A DNA stretch of 64,000 nucleotides from contig NZ_FTMZ01000008.1 in NCBI RefSeq assembly GCF_900156335.1, forward strand, positions 1-64,000, given 5' to 3'. Below are positions 1 to 8,760 of this stretch, piece by piece. The DNA is from Sphaerotilus natans (GTDB lineage Bacteria; Pseudomonadota; Gammaproteobacteria; Burkholderiales; Burkholderiaceae_C). Below the pieces are notes generated by a model. That model had not been told where the DNA came from. It was given only the letters and a program-made list of their open reading frames with translations, and searched no databases. Each line of letters begins with the position of its first letter. The first letter of the stretch is position 1. Position numbers and translations under genes: made by a program.

Positions 1-1662
1 GGCGCCACCGGCACGGTGCGCATCCTGGGGGACAGCACGGCCAGCGTGCTGGACCTGCGCGGCGTGACGATCACCGGCGCGAACGTGGTGATCGACGGCG
101 GCAACGGCAACGACACGATCTTCGGCAGCGCTGGCGCCGACACCCTCATCAGCCACAGCGGCGAGGATGTGGTCGACGGCGCGGGCGGCGGCGACACGTT
201 CCGGGTGACGGGCAACCTCACCACCGGCTTCCACGGTTACGACACCTTCAAGGACAGCGGCACCGAGGGCGTCGACCGCATCGTGGCGCAGGGTACCGGC
301 AACGTCGACATCGGCGTGCGGGGCTTCGCGGCCAGCGGCATCGAGGAGATCGACGCGCGGGGCGCGACCGGCACGGTGCGGCTGCTCGACACCGGCGACG
401 CCAACCTGATCGACCTGCGCGGCGTGACGGTGCTGGGCACGAACCTGGTGATCGACGGCGGACATGGCAACGACACGATCTTCGGCAGCGCGGGTGCGGA
501 CACGATCGTCGGCGGTGCGGCGGACGACCTGCTCGATGGCGGCGAGGGCGGCGACACCTTCCAGGTCAGCGGCAACGAGGCGGGGGGCTGGTCCGGCTTT
601 CATGGCTACGACACCTTCAAGGACAGCGGCGCCGGCGGCACCGATCGCATCGTGGCGCTGGGCAGCGGGTCGGTCGACATCGGTCTGCGCTCCTGGGTCG
701 ACACCGGCATCGAGCAGATCGACGCCAGCGGCGCCGCCGGCACCGTCCGGCTGCTGGGTGACACGGGGCACAACCTGTTCGACTTCCGCAGCACGACGCT
801 GACCGGCGCCAATCTGGTCATCGATGCGAACCGGGGCCACGACACCGTCTTCGGCAGCGCCGGCGACGACACCATCGTGGCCGGCGCGGGCGACGATCTG
901 CTCGACGGTGGCGAGGGCGGCGATACCTACCGCATCACCGGCGGCGTCTACGGCAGCACCGAGTTCATGGGCTGGGACACCTGGGCGGACACTGGCCTGG
1001 ACGGCATCGATCGCATCGTCGCGATCAGCACCGGGAGCATGGACATCGGTGTTCGCGACCTGTCGGCCGGCGGCATCGAGATCCTGGATGTCCAGGGTGT
1101 CGCCGGGCAGGCCCGGCTGCTGGGCACCAGTTCCGACGACATCATCGATCTGAGCGGCACGACGGTGCAGGGCAGCCTGCTGATCGACGCCGGCGGCGGG
1201 ACCGACCTGGTGCTGGGCTCGTCCGGCAACGACACCATCCTGGGCAGCGGCGGCGCCGATTCTCTCGCCGGTGGGGCGGGCAACGATGTCTATCGCATCG
1301 GCCGCGATACCGGCCTGGACGTGATCTGGGACTGGGACGACGCCGAGGGCAACCAGGATGTGGTCGAGTTCGGTGCCGGCATCAGCGCCGAGCAGCTCTG
1401 GTTCCAGCGCCTGGACGGCTTCGTCGAGGTCACGGTCCTGGGCACCTGGAACCGCGTCTACCTGATGGACTGGGACACCGATCCGGCCGCGCGCATCGAG
1501 GTCTTCCGCACCGCCGATGGCCGCACGCTGCAGGCCGCGCAGGTCGACACGCTGATCGAGGCGATGTCGGCCTTCGCGATGCCCTCGATCGGCACGACCA
1601 CGCTGCCGGCCGACTACCAGACGGCACTGCAGCCGGTGATTTCAGGTACCTGGTCTTCCTGA
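1..1662 (+). CDS. RTX-type calcium-binding repeat protein, C-terminal part
   Basis: The reading frame is open from base 1, so the start lies outside the window; about 553 residues are visible. It carries glycine/aspartate-rich RTX-like stretches of the type G-N-D-T-I-F-G-S-A-G and D-D-L-L-D-G-G-E-G-G-D. They sit at the head of three long repeats of about 120 residues and a fourth, truncated one. The last ~130 residues (from NDVYRIGRDTG on) resemble the haemolysin-type calcium-binding-related C-terminal domain. Such proteins are usually secreted by a type I ABC exporter through an uncleaved C-terminal signal and fold on binding extracellular calcium. No exporter genes are visible. Whether it is an adhesin, an enzyme or a surface-layer protein cannot be told because the N-terminus is missing. 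Confidence 0.85.
   Translation, partial: GATGTVRILGDSTASVLDLRGVTITGANVVIDGGNGNDTIFGSAGADTLISHSGEDVVDGAGGGDTFRVTGNLTTGFHGYDTFKDSGTEGVDRIVAQGTGNVDIGVRGFAASGIEEIDARGATGTVRLLDTGDANLIDLRGVTVLGTNLVIDGGHGNDTIFGSAGADTIVGGAADDLLDGGEGGDTFQVSGNEAGGWSGFHGYDTFKDSGAGGTDRIVALGSGSVDIGLRSWVDTGIEQIDASGAAGTVRLLGDTGHNLFDFRSTTLTGANLVIDANRGHDTVFGSAGDDTIVAGAGDDLLDGGEGGDTYRITGGVYGSTEFMGWDTWADTGLDGIDRIVAISTGSMDIGVRDLSAGGIEILDVQGVAGQARLLGTSSDDIIDLSGTTVQGSLLIDAGGGTDLVLGSSGNDTILGSGGADSLAGGAGNDVYRIGRDTGLDVIWDWDDAEGNQDVVEFGAGISAEQLWFQRLDGFVEVTVLGTWNRVYLMDWDTDPAARIEVFRTADGRTLQAAQVDTLIEAMSAFAMPSIGTTTLPADYQTALQPVISGTWSS
109..1200 (+). repeat. Three tandem ~360-369 bp coding repeats in the RTX gene
   Basis: Units begin at about 109, 469 and 838 (360, 369 and 363 bp), with a degenerate partial fourth from 1201. 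Each unit encodes an RTX head (N/H-D-T-I/V-F-G-S-A-G), a F-H-G-Y-D-T-F-K-D-S-G-like segment, a D-R-I-V-A segment, and a closing G-T-V-R-L-L...L-V-I-D segment. Units 1 and 2 are most alike at the DNA level and unit 3 has diverged. The first bases of the window (GATGTVR) match the end of a unit, so at least one more copy lies upstream. Confidence 0.85.
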
Positions 1663-1819
1663 ATGTAAAAACCATGTCCTGAGTGATGCATGTCAGGCAG
1701 ATGTTCGCCGGGCGGTCCAAGATGTCCGTGACAAACGGACGCAAGGACCGGCCGCAGGCGGCACTGACCGCTCTTCGCGTGCCGGCTGCAACCCCCTTGG
1801 GACAGAAGGAGACAGGCAC

Positions 1820-3253
1820 ATGGCAGCACTCGTGCACGACGAACCCTGGGTGGACTGGATGCAGTCCTGGTCCCCGGCCGGCTGGCTGGGCATGGCGAAC
1901 CGGGTGCCGGCCGCCTCCGCCGATCTGGTGCGCCGGCGCCAGCGCGACCTGCTCGAGCAGGCCCATGCGCGCAGCCAGTTCTACCGCCGTCATCACGGCC
2001 GCCATCCCGGCGCGCTGATGCCGGCCTGGCAGGATCTGCCGCCGGTCGACAAGACCATGCTGATGGCGAACTTCGACCAGTGGGTCACCGATCCGGCGAT
2101 CACCCGCGCCGGCGTCGAGGACTTCCTGGCCGACCGCTCGCGCATCGGCGAGGATTTCCTGCGCCGCTACGCGATCTGGACCAGCTCCGGCACCAGCGGC
2201 GAGCCGGGAATCTTTGTCCAGGACAGCGGTGCGCTGGCGGTCTACTCCTCGCTGCTCGAGAGCCGCATGGACCGCCGCTTCGCGACCCAGCGCTGGTGGC
2301 CGATGGCCGCCAGCGGCGCCTTCGGTCCGTGGGGGCTGCAGCCGCGCAGCGCGCTGGTGGCCGCGCTCGACGGCCATTACGCCAGCGTCTCGTTCTGGCG
2401 CCGGCAGTGCCGCTTCAATCCGGTCTCAGGCAGTGCCTCGCGGGCCTTCTCGGTGACGCAGCCGATCGAGGAGATCTGCGCCGGCCTGCAGGAATGGCGG
2501 CCCGCCTTCCTGGCCAGCTATCCCAGCATGCTGGCCGAGCTGGCGCGCCAGCAGCAGGCCGGGCGGCTGCGCCTCACGCCCCTGGCGCTGTGGGCCGGCG
2601 GCGAAGGCCTGCCGGCGAGCACCCGCGACTGGATCGAGTCGGTCTTCGGCGCGCCGGTCATCAACGACTACGGCGCCTCCGAGTGCCTGAGCATCGCCTT
2701 CGAGTGCCCGCACGGGCGCATGCACCTGAACGACGACTGGGTCGTGATGGAGCCGGTCGACGCCGATGACCAGCCGGTCGAGCCGGGCACGCCGTCGAAG
2801 GCGGTGCTGCTGACCAATCTGGCCAACCGGGTGCAGCCGCTGATCCGCTACCGCCTGGGCGACAGCGTCACGATGCACGCCGACGACTGTCCCTGCGGCA
2901 ACCACCGGCCGTCCTTCACCATCGAGGGCCGCGGCGACGACACGCTGCGGCTGCGCGACGCGCGCTCGGCCGAGGTGCGGCTGTCGCCGCTGGCGGTGAC
3001 CACCGTGCTGGAGGAGGGCGCCGACCTGCACCGCTTCCAGCTGCTGCAGACCTCGGCCGATGCGCTGTCGCTGCGGCTCGACGACAGCCTGAGCAGCGAT
3101 CCGGCCCGCCTGCGCGAGCGCGCGCTGACGGTGCTGCGCGACTACCTGCGCCGCCAGGGCCTGCCCGAGATCAAGCTCAGCGTCGACGCCGCGCCGCCCA
3201 GCGTCGACCCGGCCAGCGGCAAGCTGCGCCAGGTCATCGTGATGGCGGACTGA
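1820..3253 (+). CDS. PaaK-like AMP-dependent acyl-CoA ligase
   Basis: The 477-residue protein belongs to the phenylacetate-CoA ligase / coenzyme F390 synthetase branch of adenylate-forming enzymes. These activate a carboxylic acid with ATP to an acyl-AMP and usually transfer it to CoA. Supporting motifs are the P-loop SSGTSGEP (residues ~122-129), YGASE (~284-288) and the hinge/ribose-binding RYRLGD (~343-348). A CPCGNHRP segment (~357-364) follows, typical of this branch. A GAAGGAGA ribosome-binding site lies 10 bases before the ATG. It stands alone on the plus strand and its stop abuts the stop of the convergent Bug gene. The substrate is not predictable; the neighbouring CoA-transferase and lyase genes suggest small organic acids. 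Cytoplasmic. Confidence 0.85.
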   Translation: MAALVHDEPWVDWMQSWSPAGWLGMANRVPAASADLVRRRQRDLLEQAHARSQFYRRHHGRHPGALMPAWQDLPPVDKTMLMANFDQWVTDPAITRAGVEDFLADRSRIGEDFLRRYAIWTSSGTSGEPGIFVQDSGALAVYSSLLESRMDRRFATQRWWPMAASGAFGPWGLQPRSALVAALDGHYASVSFWRRQCRFNPVSGSASRAFSVTQPIEEICAGLQEWRPAFLASYPSMLAELARQQQAGRLRLTPLALWAGGEGLPASTRDWIESVFGAPVINDYGASECLSIAFECPHGRMHLNDDWVVMEPVDADDQPVEPGTPSKAVLLTNLANRVQPLIRYRLGDSVTMHADDCPCGNHRPSFTIEGRGDDTLRLRDARSAEVRLSPLAVTTVLEEGADLHRFQLLQTSADALSLRLDDSLSSDPARLRERALTVLRDYLRRQGLPEIKLSVDAAPPSVDPASGKLRQVIVMAD

Positions 3254-4237
3254 TCAGTCGCCCTTGAAGCCGCTGCTGCGCACCACGCCTGCCCAGCGGC
3301 GCGCCTCGGCCACCAGCAGCCGCTCGGCCTCGGGCCGCGAGCTGCCGGTGATCGAAAAGCCGGCCTCGCTCAGCTTCGTGCGGGTTTCCGGATGCTGGAG
3401 TGCGCCGACCGTCTGGCGCTGCAGCAGGTCGAGCAGCGCGGCCGGCGTGCCCGCGGGCGCCATCAGCATGAACCAGGCCGAGACATCGAGCGCCGGCCAG
3501 CCGGCCTCGGCGAAGGTCTGCACCTCGGGCAGCGCGGCCAGGCGTGCCGGTGCGGTGGTGGCCAGCGCGCGCATGCGCCCGCCGCGGATCTGCGCCAGGC
3601 CCAGCGCGGTCGACACGAAGGCGCCGGCCACATCCCCGGCGATGATCGCGGTCACCGCGTCGCCGGTGGCCCGGTAGTGGACCGGCTCGACCGTGAAGCC
3701 AGCGGCCTCGCCGAGCATGTCGGCGGCGAAATGGCCCGGCGTGCCGGCGCCGAAGGTCGCCAGGTTGGTGCGGTCGCCGCGCAAGCGTGCGGCCTTGACG
3801 AAGGCGGCCAGCGAGGCGTGCGGTGAGGTGGCCGGCACCACGAACAGGAAGTCCGAGCGCACCGCCTCGCTGATGCCCGCCAGCTCCCGGGCGGGCGCAT
3901 AGGGCAGCTTCTCGAAGGCGGCCGGCGCGATCGCGATCGAGCCGACTTCGCCGAGCAGCAGCGTCGTGCCGTCGGGCGCCGCACGCGCGACCGCCTGGGC
4001 GGCGATCTGGCCGCCGGCGCCGGCGCGGTTGTCGACGATCACCTGCTGGCGCAGCTGCTCGGCCAGGCGCTGCGCCAGCACCCGCGCGACCAGGTCCGGG
4101 CCGGTGCCGGGCGGAAAGCCGACGATCAGCCGGATCGGCCGGTCCGGCAAGCCCTGGGCCGACGCGGTCGGCGCCCAGGCGGCGAGCGGGGTCAGGGCGA
4201 CGGCCGCGAGCAGGCGGCGGCGGGCGAGAGCGGTCAT
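3254..4237 (-). CDS. Bug-family (TctC-like) periplasmic solute-binding protein
   Basis: About 327 residues from the ATG at 4237, chosen because GGAG precedes it and a signal peptide follows directly (ALARRRLLAAVALTPLAAW...ASAQ). The mature part starts PDRPIRLIVGFPPGTGPD, the standard Bug/TctC N-terminus, and continues with VIDNRAGAGGQI-type and P-Y-based segments of the family. Bug proteins bind carboxylates or other small anions in the periplasm and feed tripartite tricarboxylate transporters or sensory systems. No tctA/tctB membrane genes are present, so it is an orphan. The divergence from the LuxR gene is only apparent: both lie on the minus strand, about 100 bases apart. The ligand is unknown. 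Confidence 0.9.
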   Translation of the reverse strand: MTALARRRLLAAVALTPLAAWAPTASAQGLPDRPIRLIVGFPPGTGPDLVARVLAQRLAEQLRQQVIVDNRAGAGGQIAAQAVARAAPDGTTLLLGEVGSIAIAPAAFEKLPYAPARELAGISEAVRSDFLFVVPATSPHASLAAFVKAARLRGDRTNLATFGAGTPGHFAADMLGEAAGFTVEPVHYRATGDAVTAIIAGDVAGAFVSTALGLAQIRGGRMRALATTAPARLAALPEVQTFAEAGWPALDVSAWFMLMAPAGTPAALLDLLQRQTVGALQHPETRTKLSEAGFSITGSSRPEAERLLVAEARRWAGVVRSSGFKGD

Positions 4238-4341
4238 GCGCAGGTCTCCTCGGTCTGGACAGGCCGCAGTCTGTGCGCCGTGCCGCCATCCTCCTGTCGT
4301 CCGCGAGGTCGACAGGGTCAACCCGCAGCGGTGGCGCGAGC

Positions 4342-5127
4342 TCAGTGCGGTGCGTGGCCGAAGCGGGCGAACAGCTCGCTGCGGAAATGCAGACCGAGCC
4401 GCTCGAAGGCGCGGGCCCGGTAGGTCTTGACGGTCGACAGCGTCAGTCCGAGGTCGGCGGCGATGCCGTCATGGCTCCAGCCGCGCAGCAGCCGCTCGCA
4501 GACATCGAGCTCGCGCGGGGTCAGGGCCGCGCAGGCCTGCAGCAGCCGCTGGCGCGGATCGGCGGCCGGTGCCAGGGCGCAGGCGCGTCGCTCCAGCGCG
4601 AGATGGCGCTGCACGCTCGAGCGCACCAGCGGCGCCAGCGCGACCAGCATGTCCTGCTCGGCCGGCGTGAAGCGGCCCTGGTGCTCATGGTGGTAGAGGT
4701 TGATCGCCAGCAGCGAGCCGTCGGGCTCGACGCTGGCCACCGACAGCCGCTCGACCACCCGGTGGCGGCGGTAGATCAGCTCGCGGTGCGCCGGGCTCGG
4801 AGCCTCGTCGCCGTGCATGCGCAGCACCTGCGGGTCCGAGGGCGGCCCGCCGGGACGCAGCCGTGCGAAGCTGCGGTCCTGCCGGTACAGGCCGGCGTCC
4901 CGATAGGCGCGGAAGCAGTCTTGCGTCGCGTCCTCCACGCCCCGGCTGGCCGAGAGGTGCAGCTCGGGCGGCATGTCCTGCGGGTGCAGCCGGTAGACCG
5001 ACCAGGAGGCTGCACGCACCGTCTCGTTCAGGGCGGCCAGCGCGCGGGCGGCGAAGTCCTCGCGGCCGATCGCGTCGATCAGGCCAGTCAGGGCGGTCTG
5101 GACATGCGGGGCGGAGAGGTCGGTCAA
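4342..5127 (-). CDS. LuxR-family transcriptional regulator
   Basis: 261 residues. The C-terminal ~60 residues form a GerE/LuxR helix-turn-helix (LTPRELDVCERLLRGWSHDG, then IAADLGLTLSTVKTYRARAF with the typical S-T-V-K-T-Y-R recognition helix). The N-terminal ~180 residues look like a GAF/autoinducer-like sensory region without a phospho-acceptor receiver domain. The only start that fits is TTG at 5127, preceded by a GAGG stretch about 12 bases upstream; the nearby ATG at 5137 is out of frame. It may control the Bug gene downstream of it on the same strand or the divergent DUF3237 gene. Signal and target are not known. Confidence 0.85.
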   Translation of the reverse strand: MTDLSAPHVQTALTGLIDAIGREDFAARALAALNETVRAASWSVYRLHPQDMPPELHLSASRGVEDATQDCFRAYRDAGLYRQDRSFARLRPGGPPSDPQVLRMHGDEAPSPAHRELIYRRHRVVERLSVASVEPDGSLLAINLYHHEHQGRFTPAEQDMLVALAPLVRSSVQRHLALERRACALAPAADPRQRLLQACAALTPRELDVCERLLRGWSHDGIAADLGLTLSTVKTYRARAFERLGLHFRSELFARFGHAPH

Positions 5128-5204
5128 GCGCTGTCATCCTCAAGGTGGACACAAGGCCGGGGCCGGGCGACCGATGATCGGATCCCCGCCCGGACCGGAG
5201 CCCG

Positions 5205-5684
5205 ATGATGACACCCGCCCCCTTCGCCTGCCCACCCGGCCTGACCCCGATGGCGCACCTGCGCTGCGAGGTCGGCGCGCTCGCCAGCCTGGGCGCCGCG
5301 CCGGCCGGCGAGCGGCGCTTCGTGCCGCTGGGCGCCGGCGAGGTCAGCGGCCCGGAGCTGTCGGGCACGCTGGTCGAGGGCGGCATCGACTGGCAATGGA
5401 TGCGCAGCGACGGCGTGCTCGAGATCGCCGCGCACTACGTCATCCGTGCCGACGACGGCGCCCTGATCGAGGTGCGCAGCGAGGGCCTGCGCCACGGCCC
5501 GGCCGAGGTCATGGCCTGGCTGGCCGCCGGCGAGGCGGTGCCGCGCCAGGACTACTTCTTCCGCACCCTGGTGCGCTTCACCACCGGGGCGCCGGCCTGG
5601 GCGCATCTGAACCGGACGATGGCGCTGGCCACCGGCGAGCGCCGCGCCCGCCAGGTGCTGCTGGACCTCTACCGCATCAGCTGA
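5205..5684 (+). CDS. DUF3237-family protein
   Basis: 159 residues matching the small beta-barrel DUF3237 family in length and layout: a GERRFVPLGAGEVSGPELSGT segment near the N-terminus, the G-G-x-D-W-Q central motif (GGIDWQWMRSDGVLEI), YVIRADDGALIEVRSEG, and the closing FFRTLVRF segment followed by LNRTMALATGERR. The biochemical role of the family is unsettled. It is divergent from the LuxR gene and overlaps the 3' end of the convergent CoA-transferase by 8 bases. Probably cytoplasmic; no signal peptide. Confidence 0.8.
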   Translation: MMTPAPFACPPGLTPMAHLRCEVGALASLGAAPAGERRFVPLGAGEVSGPELSGTLVEGGIDWQWMRSDGVLEIAAHYVIRADDGALIEVRSEGLRHGPAEVMAWLAAGEAVPRQDYFFRTLVRFTTGAPAWAHLNRTMALATGERRARQVLLDLYRIS

Positions 5685-6927
5685 GCGGGCCGAGGCGCTC
5701 GGGCCCGCCGACGATGCCGTCGGCGCGCAGCCGCGCGATCTCGTCTTCGCCGTAGCCCAGCTCGCGCAGCAGCGCCTGCCCGTGCTCGCCGATCGCGGGC
5801 GGCGCGTGGCGCAGCGGCAGGCGCTGGCCGTCGAGCGTCAGCGGCAGCAGCGGCAGGCGCGTCTCCACCGGCTGGCCGGCGCCGCTGGCATCGGCCGGCA
5901 GCGTGACCGGCGCCAGGCCGCCGGTGGCGTTCAGGTGCGCGTCGTCGAACAGCTCGTGCGGGCGCACGATCGGCGCGTAGGGCAGGCCGATGCGCTCGAA
6001 GCGTGCCGACAGCTCGGCCGCCGCGAAGCCGCCGAAGCGCTCGCGCAGCAGCGGCAGCAGCCACTCGCGGGCGCGCACCCGGTCGTTGTTCGTCGTCAGG
6101 CGGGCATCGTCCTTCAGGTCGCGCCAGCCGAAGGCCTCGCACAGCAGCGCCCACTGCGTGTCGCTGACCGCCGCCAGGAAGATCTGCTCGCCGCCCTGCA
6201 CCTCGAAGACGTCGTACAGCCCCCAGGCGCTGATGCGCGCGGGCATGGGCGCGGCCGGGCGGCCGGTGACCGCGAACTGCATCATGTGCTGCGCCATCAG
6301 CAGCACGTTGTTCTCGAACAGCGCGCTCTGCACCTGGCGGCCGCGGCCGGTGCGCTCGCGCTGGGCCAGCGCCGCCAGCACGCCGATGGCGCCGAACAGC
6401 CCGCCCATGATGTCGTTGACCGAGCTGCCCGCGCGCAGCGGCCGCCCCGGCGGGCCGGTCATGTAGGCCAGGCCGCCCATCATCTGCACCACCTCGTCCA
6501 GCGCGGTGCGGTGCTCGTAGGGGCCGGGCAGGAAGCCCTTGTGCGAGACCTGGATCAGCCGCGGGTTCAGCCGTTCGAGCACCTCGACGCCCAGGCCGAG
6601 CCGCTCCATCGTGCCGCTCTTGAAGTTCTCGCTGAAGACGTCGGCGCCGGCGATCAGCCGCAGCACGATCTCGCGGCCGCGCGGGTCCTTCACGTCCACC
6701 GCCAGGCTTTTCTTGTTGCGGTTGAACATACCGAAGAAGCCCGCGCCCGAGCCCAGCAGCCGGCGGGTGTTGTCGCCGGCCAGCGGCTCGACCTTGATGA
6801 CCTCGGCGCCGAGGTCGGCCAGCACCATGCCGCAGCTCGGGCCCATCACCATGTGGGTGAACTCGATGACCCGCACGCCGGCCAGCGGCAGCGCGTCGTC
6901 GTGGCCCGGGGTGGGGGCGGCGCTCAT
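5677..6927 (-). CDS. CaiB/BaiF-family (class III) CoA-transferase
   Basis: About 416 residues from the ATG at 6927, which overlaps the stop of the upstream lyase gene by 4 bases (ATGA). The N-terminus LAGVRVIEFTHMVMGPSCGM, then VLADLGAEVIKVEPLAGD, and the RNKKSLAVDVKDPRGREIVL segment are hallmarks of class III CoA-transferases. These move CoA between carboxylic acids through a catalytic aspartate on a DVKDP-type backbone, in the cytoplasm. Co-transcription with an HMG-CoA-lyase-like enzyme suggests that it activates a 3-hydroxy-dicarboxylate that the lyase then splits. A longer open frame continues upstream but only in antisense-like sequence over the lyase gene. Confidence 0.92.
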   Translation of the reverse strand: MSAAPTPGHDDALPLAGVRVIEFTHMVMGPSCGMVLADLGAEVIKVEPLAGDNTRRLLGSGAGFFGMFNRNKKSLAVDVKDPRGREIVLRLIAGADVFSENFKSGTMERLGLGVEVLERLNPRLIQVSHKGFLPGPYEHRTALDEVVQMMGGLAYMTGPPGRPLRAGSSVNDIMGGLFGAIGVLAALAQRERTGRGRQVQSALFENNVLLMAQHMMQFAVTGRPAAPMPARISAWGLYDVFEVQGGEQIFLAAVSDTQWALLCEAFGWRDLKDDARLTTNNDRVRAREWLLPLLRERFGGFAAAELSARFERIGLPYAPIVRPHELFDDAHLNATGGLAPVTLPADASGAGQPVETRLPLLPLTLDGQRLPLRHAPPAIGEHGQALLRELGYGEDEIARLRADGIVGGPERLGPLS

Positions 6928-7895
6928 GCGGCCTCCTGCGGCGGGGTCGGGCGGCGGCCGTCGGCGTAGACGAAGCCCGGCGGCAGGCCGGCCTCGGGCG
7001 TCATGCCGTGCAGCGGCTCGTCCGGCAGGCCGGCGCGCAGCACCGCGCGCGCGGCCATCAGCCGCGCCAGGTCGATTCCGGTGTCCAGGCCCATCGCCTC
7101 GAGCATGAAGACCAGGTCCTCGGTGACCACATTGCCCGAGGCGCCTGGCGCATAGGGGCAGCCGCCCAGCCCGCCCTGCGAGCTGTCGAAGGTGCGCACG
7201 CCCGCATCCAGTGCCGCCAGCACATTGGCCAGGCCCAGCCCGCGGGTGTTGTGCAGATGCGCCGAGCCCAGGTGGCGGCCGATCGCCGCGTGGACCTGGC
7301 GGAAGCGCCGGCGCACCTGGGCCGGATCGGCCATGCCGGTGGTGTCGGACAGGCCGACCTCGTCGGCGCCGGCCTCGACGGCCGCCGCAGCCAGCCGCAC
7401 CACCTCGTCCTCGGCCACCGGGCCCTGCAGCGTGCAGCCAAAGGCGGTGGACATGCCGACCTCCAGCGCCACGCCCGGCGCGACGCGGTCGCGCAGCCGG
7501 GCGATGGCGCGCAGCTCGTCGAGCATCTGCGCGCGGCTGCGGCGCACATTGGCCTGCGAATGCGCCTCGCTGGCCGAGAGCGGCAGCGTCAGCTTGTGCA
7601 CGCCGGCGGCCAGCGCGGCCTCGGCGCCGCGCAGATTGGGCACCAGCGCCATCACCGTCCAGCCGGGGCGCGTGACCGCATGGCACACCACCTCGGCCAC
7701 GTCGGCCATCTGCGGCAGCCGCGCCGCCGGCACGAAGGAGCCGACCTCTATCTCGCGCACCCCGGCGGCGTGCAGCGCGTCGATCCAGGCGATCTTGGCG
7801 GCGGTCGGCATCACCGCGGTGACGCTCTGCAGGCCGTCGCGCGGACCGACCTCGCTGATCAGCACTGTCGGAGCGGCAAGGGATGGAAGGGACAT
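6924..7895 (-). CDS. HMG-CoA lyase-like (DRE-TIM) enzyme
   Basis: 323 residues. The N-terminal VLISEVGPRDGLQS is the signature of hydroxymethylglutaryl-CoA lyases. REIEVGSFVP, LPQMAD and the metal-binding H-L-H-N-T-R-G segment near residue ~210 also fit, as does the C-terminal GGLGGCPYAPGASGNVVTED loop, whose cysteine is the catalytic one in this family. The enzyme cleaves a 3-hydroxy-3-methylacyl-CoA to acetyl-CoA (or similar) plus a keto acid, using a divalent metal. It is the first gene of a two-gene operon with the CoA-transferase and diverges from the IclR regulator. Citramalyl-CoA or related substrates are alternatives to HMG-CoA. Confidence 0.88.
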   Translation of the reverse strand: MSLPSLAAPTVLISEVGPRDGLQSVTAVMPTAAKIAWIDALHAAGVREIEVGSFVPAARLPQMADVAEVVCHAVTRPGWTVMALVPNLRGAEAALAAGVHKLTLPLSASEAHSQANVRRSRAQMLDELRAIARLRDRVAPGVALEVGMSTAFGCTLQGPVAEDEVVRLAAAAVEAGADEVGLSDTTGMADPAQVRRRFRQVHAAIGRHLGSAHLHNTRGLGLANVLAALDAGVRTFDSSQGGLGGCPYAPGASGNVVTEDLVFMLEAMGLDTGIDLARLMAARAVLRAGLPDEPLHGMTPEAGLPPGFVYADGRRPTPPQEAA

Positions 7896-7922
7896 CGGGA
7901 ATCCTTCATCTGTTCTGTAGAA

Positions 7923-7938
7923 TGAAACATGCGTTTCA
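7923..7938. promoter_or_regulatory. Probable IclR-family operator
   Basis: A perfect inverted repeat TGAAAC-ATGC-GTTTCA lies between the divergent lyase operon (start 7895) and the IclR gene (start 7962). It has the same arms as the known operator of KdgR, an IclR-family regulator (TGAAAC...GTTTCA). Its position suits autoregulation and control of the lyase/CoA-transferase pair. Confidence 0.65.
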
Positions 7939-7961
7939 ATGAACGATCAGGATCATAGCCG

Positions 7962-8693
7962 ATGCCCCGCAAGTCCACGAACCCATCCGTCGCCGACGAG
8001 GGTGCCGCGCCCGGCGGCACCGCGGCGGTCGATCGCGCGCTCAGCCTGCTGTCGGCCTTCCGGCCGGGCGACCGCGCGCTGGGCGTGACCGCGCTGGCCG
8101 AGCGCACCCGGCTGCACAAGAGCACCGCGCTGCGGCTGCTGAACTCGCTGGCGCACGCCGGGCTGCTGGTGCGCGACGAGACAGGGGGCTGGTCGCCGGG
8201 GCCGGAGATCGACCGGCTGGCGCAGGTGCGCGCGGCGGCCTTCCCGCTGGAGGCGGTGGCGCTGCCGCGGATGCGCGAGCTGGTGGCGCAGACGCAGGAG
8301 AGCGTCGCGCTGCATGTGCGCCGTGGCGCGCAGCGGCTGTGCCTGCTGCGGGTGGATTCGCCGCATCTGCTGCGCGACCATGTGCGCGCCGGCGACCTGC
8401 TGCCGCTGGAGCGTGGCGCCGGCGGCCGGGTGCTGCTGGCCTTCTCCGGCGAGCCGGGCGCGCTGAGCGAGCAGATCCGCTGCGACGGCTACCTGATGCG
8501 CACCGGCGACCGGGTGGCGGGTCTCACCGGCATCTCGGCGCCGGTGTGGCGCGCCGGCGGCACGGCGGGCGCCGCGCCGGTGCTGGTGGGGGCGCTGACG
8601 CTGACGGTGCCCGAGCCGCGCCTGCGCCCCGAGCTGGTCGGGGCGCTGCGCGAGGCGGCCGCGCAGCTGAGCGCGGCGCTGGGGGCGGGCTGA
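7962..8693 (+). CDS. IclR-family transcriptional regulator
   Basis: 243 residues with an N-terminal winged helix (AVDRALSLLSAFRPGDRALG, then VTALAERTRLHKSTALRLLNSLAHAGLLV) and a C-terminal IclR effector-binding domain (R-M-R-E-L-V-A-Q-T-Q-E-S-V-A-L-H-V and the G-A-G-G-R-V-L-L-A-F core). It diverges from the HMG-CoA-lyase-like/CoA-transferase operon, with a palindromic site in the 66-base gap. It likely represses or activates that operon in response to a carboxylic acid. The effector is unknown. Confidence 0.92.
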   Translation: MPRKSTNPSVADEGAAPGGTAAVDRALSLLSAFRPGDRALGVTALAERTRLHKSTALRLLNSLAHAGLLVRDETGGWSPGPEIDRLAQVRAAAFPLEAVALPRMRELVAQTQESVALHVRRGAQRLCLLRVDSPHLLRDHVRAGDLLPLERGAGGRVLLAFSGEPGALSEQIRCDGYLMRTGDRVAGLTGISAPVWRAGGTAGAAPVLVGALTLTVPEPRLRPELVGALREAAAQLSAALGAG

Positions 8694-8760
8694 ATGGCAG
8701 GGCGACTTTGTATCAATTTCAATGTAAGCTCAAAGTGAGCCCAATTGAATCTGTTGCAGC

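Noticed and set aside
109-1200. Tandem repeats considered as a CRISPR-like or satellite array
   Set aside because: Units are ~360 bp, stay in frame and encode RTX motifs, so they are protein repeats.
6928-7686. N-terminal extension of the CoA-transferase frame
   Set aside because: It runs over the lyase gene in another frame. The start at 6927 gives the exact family N-terminus and a 4-base overlap.
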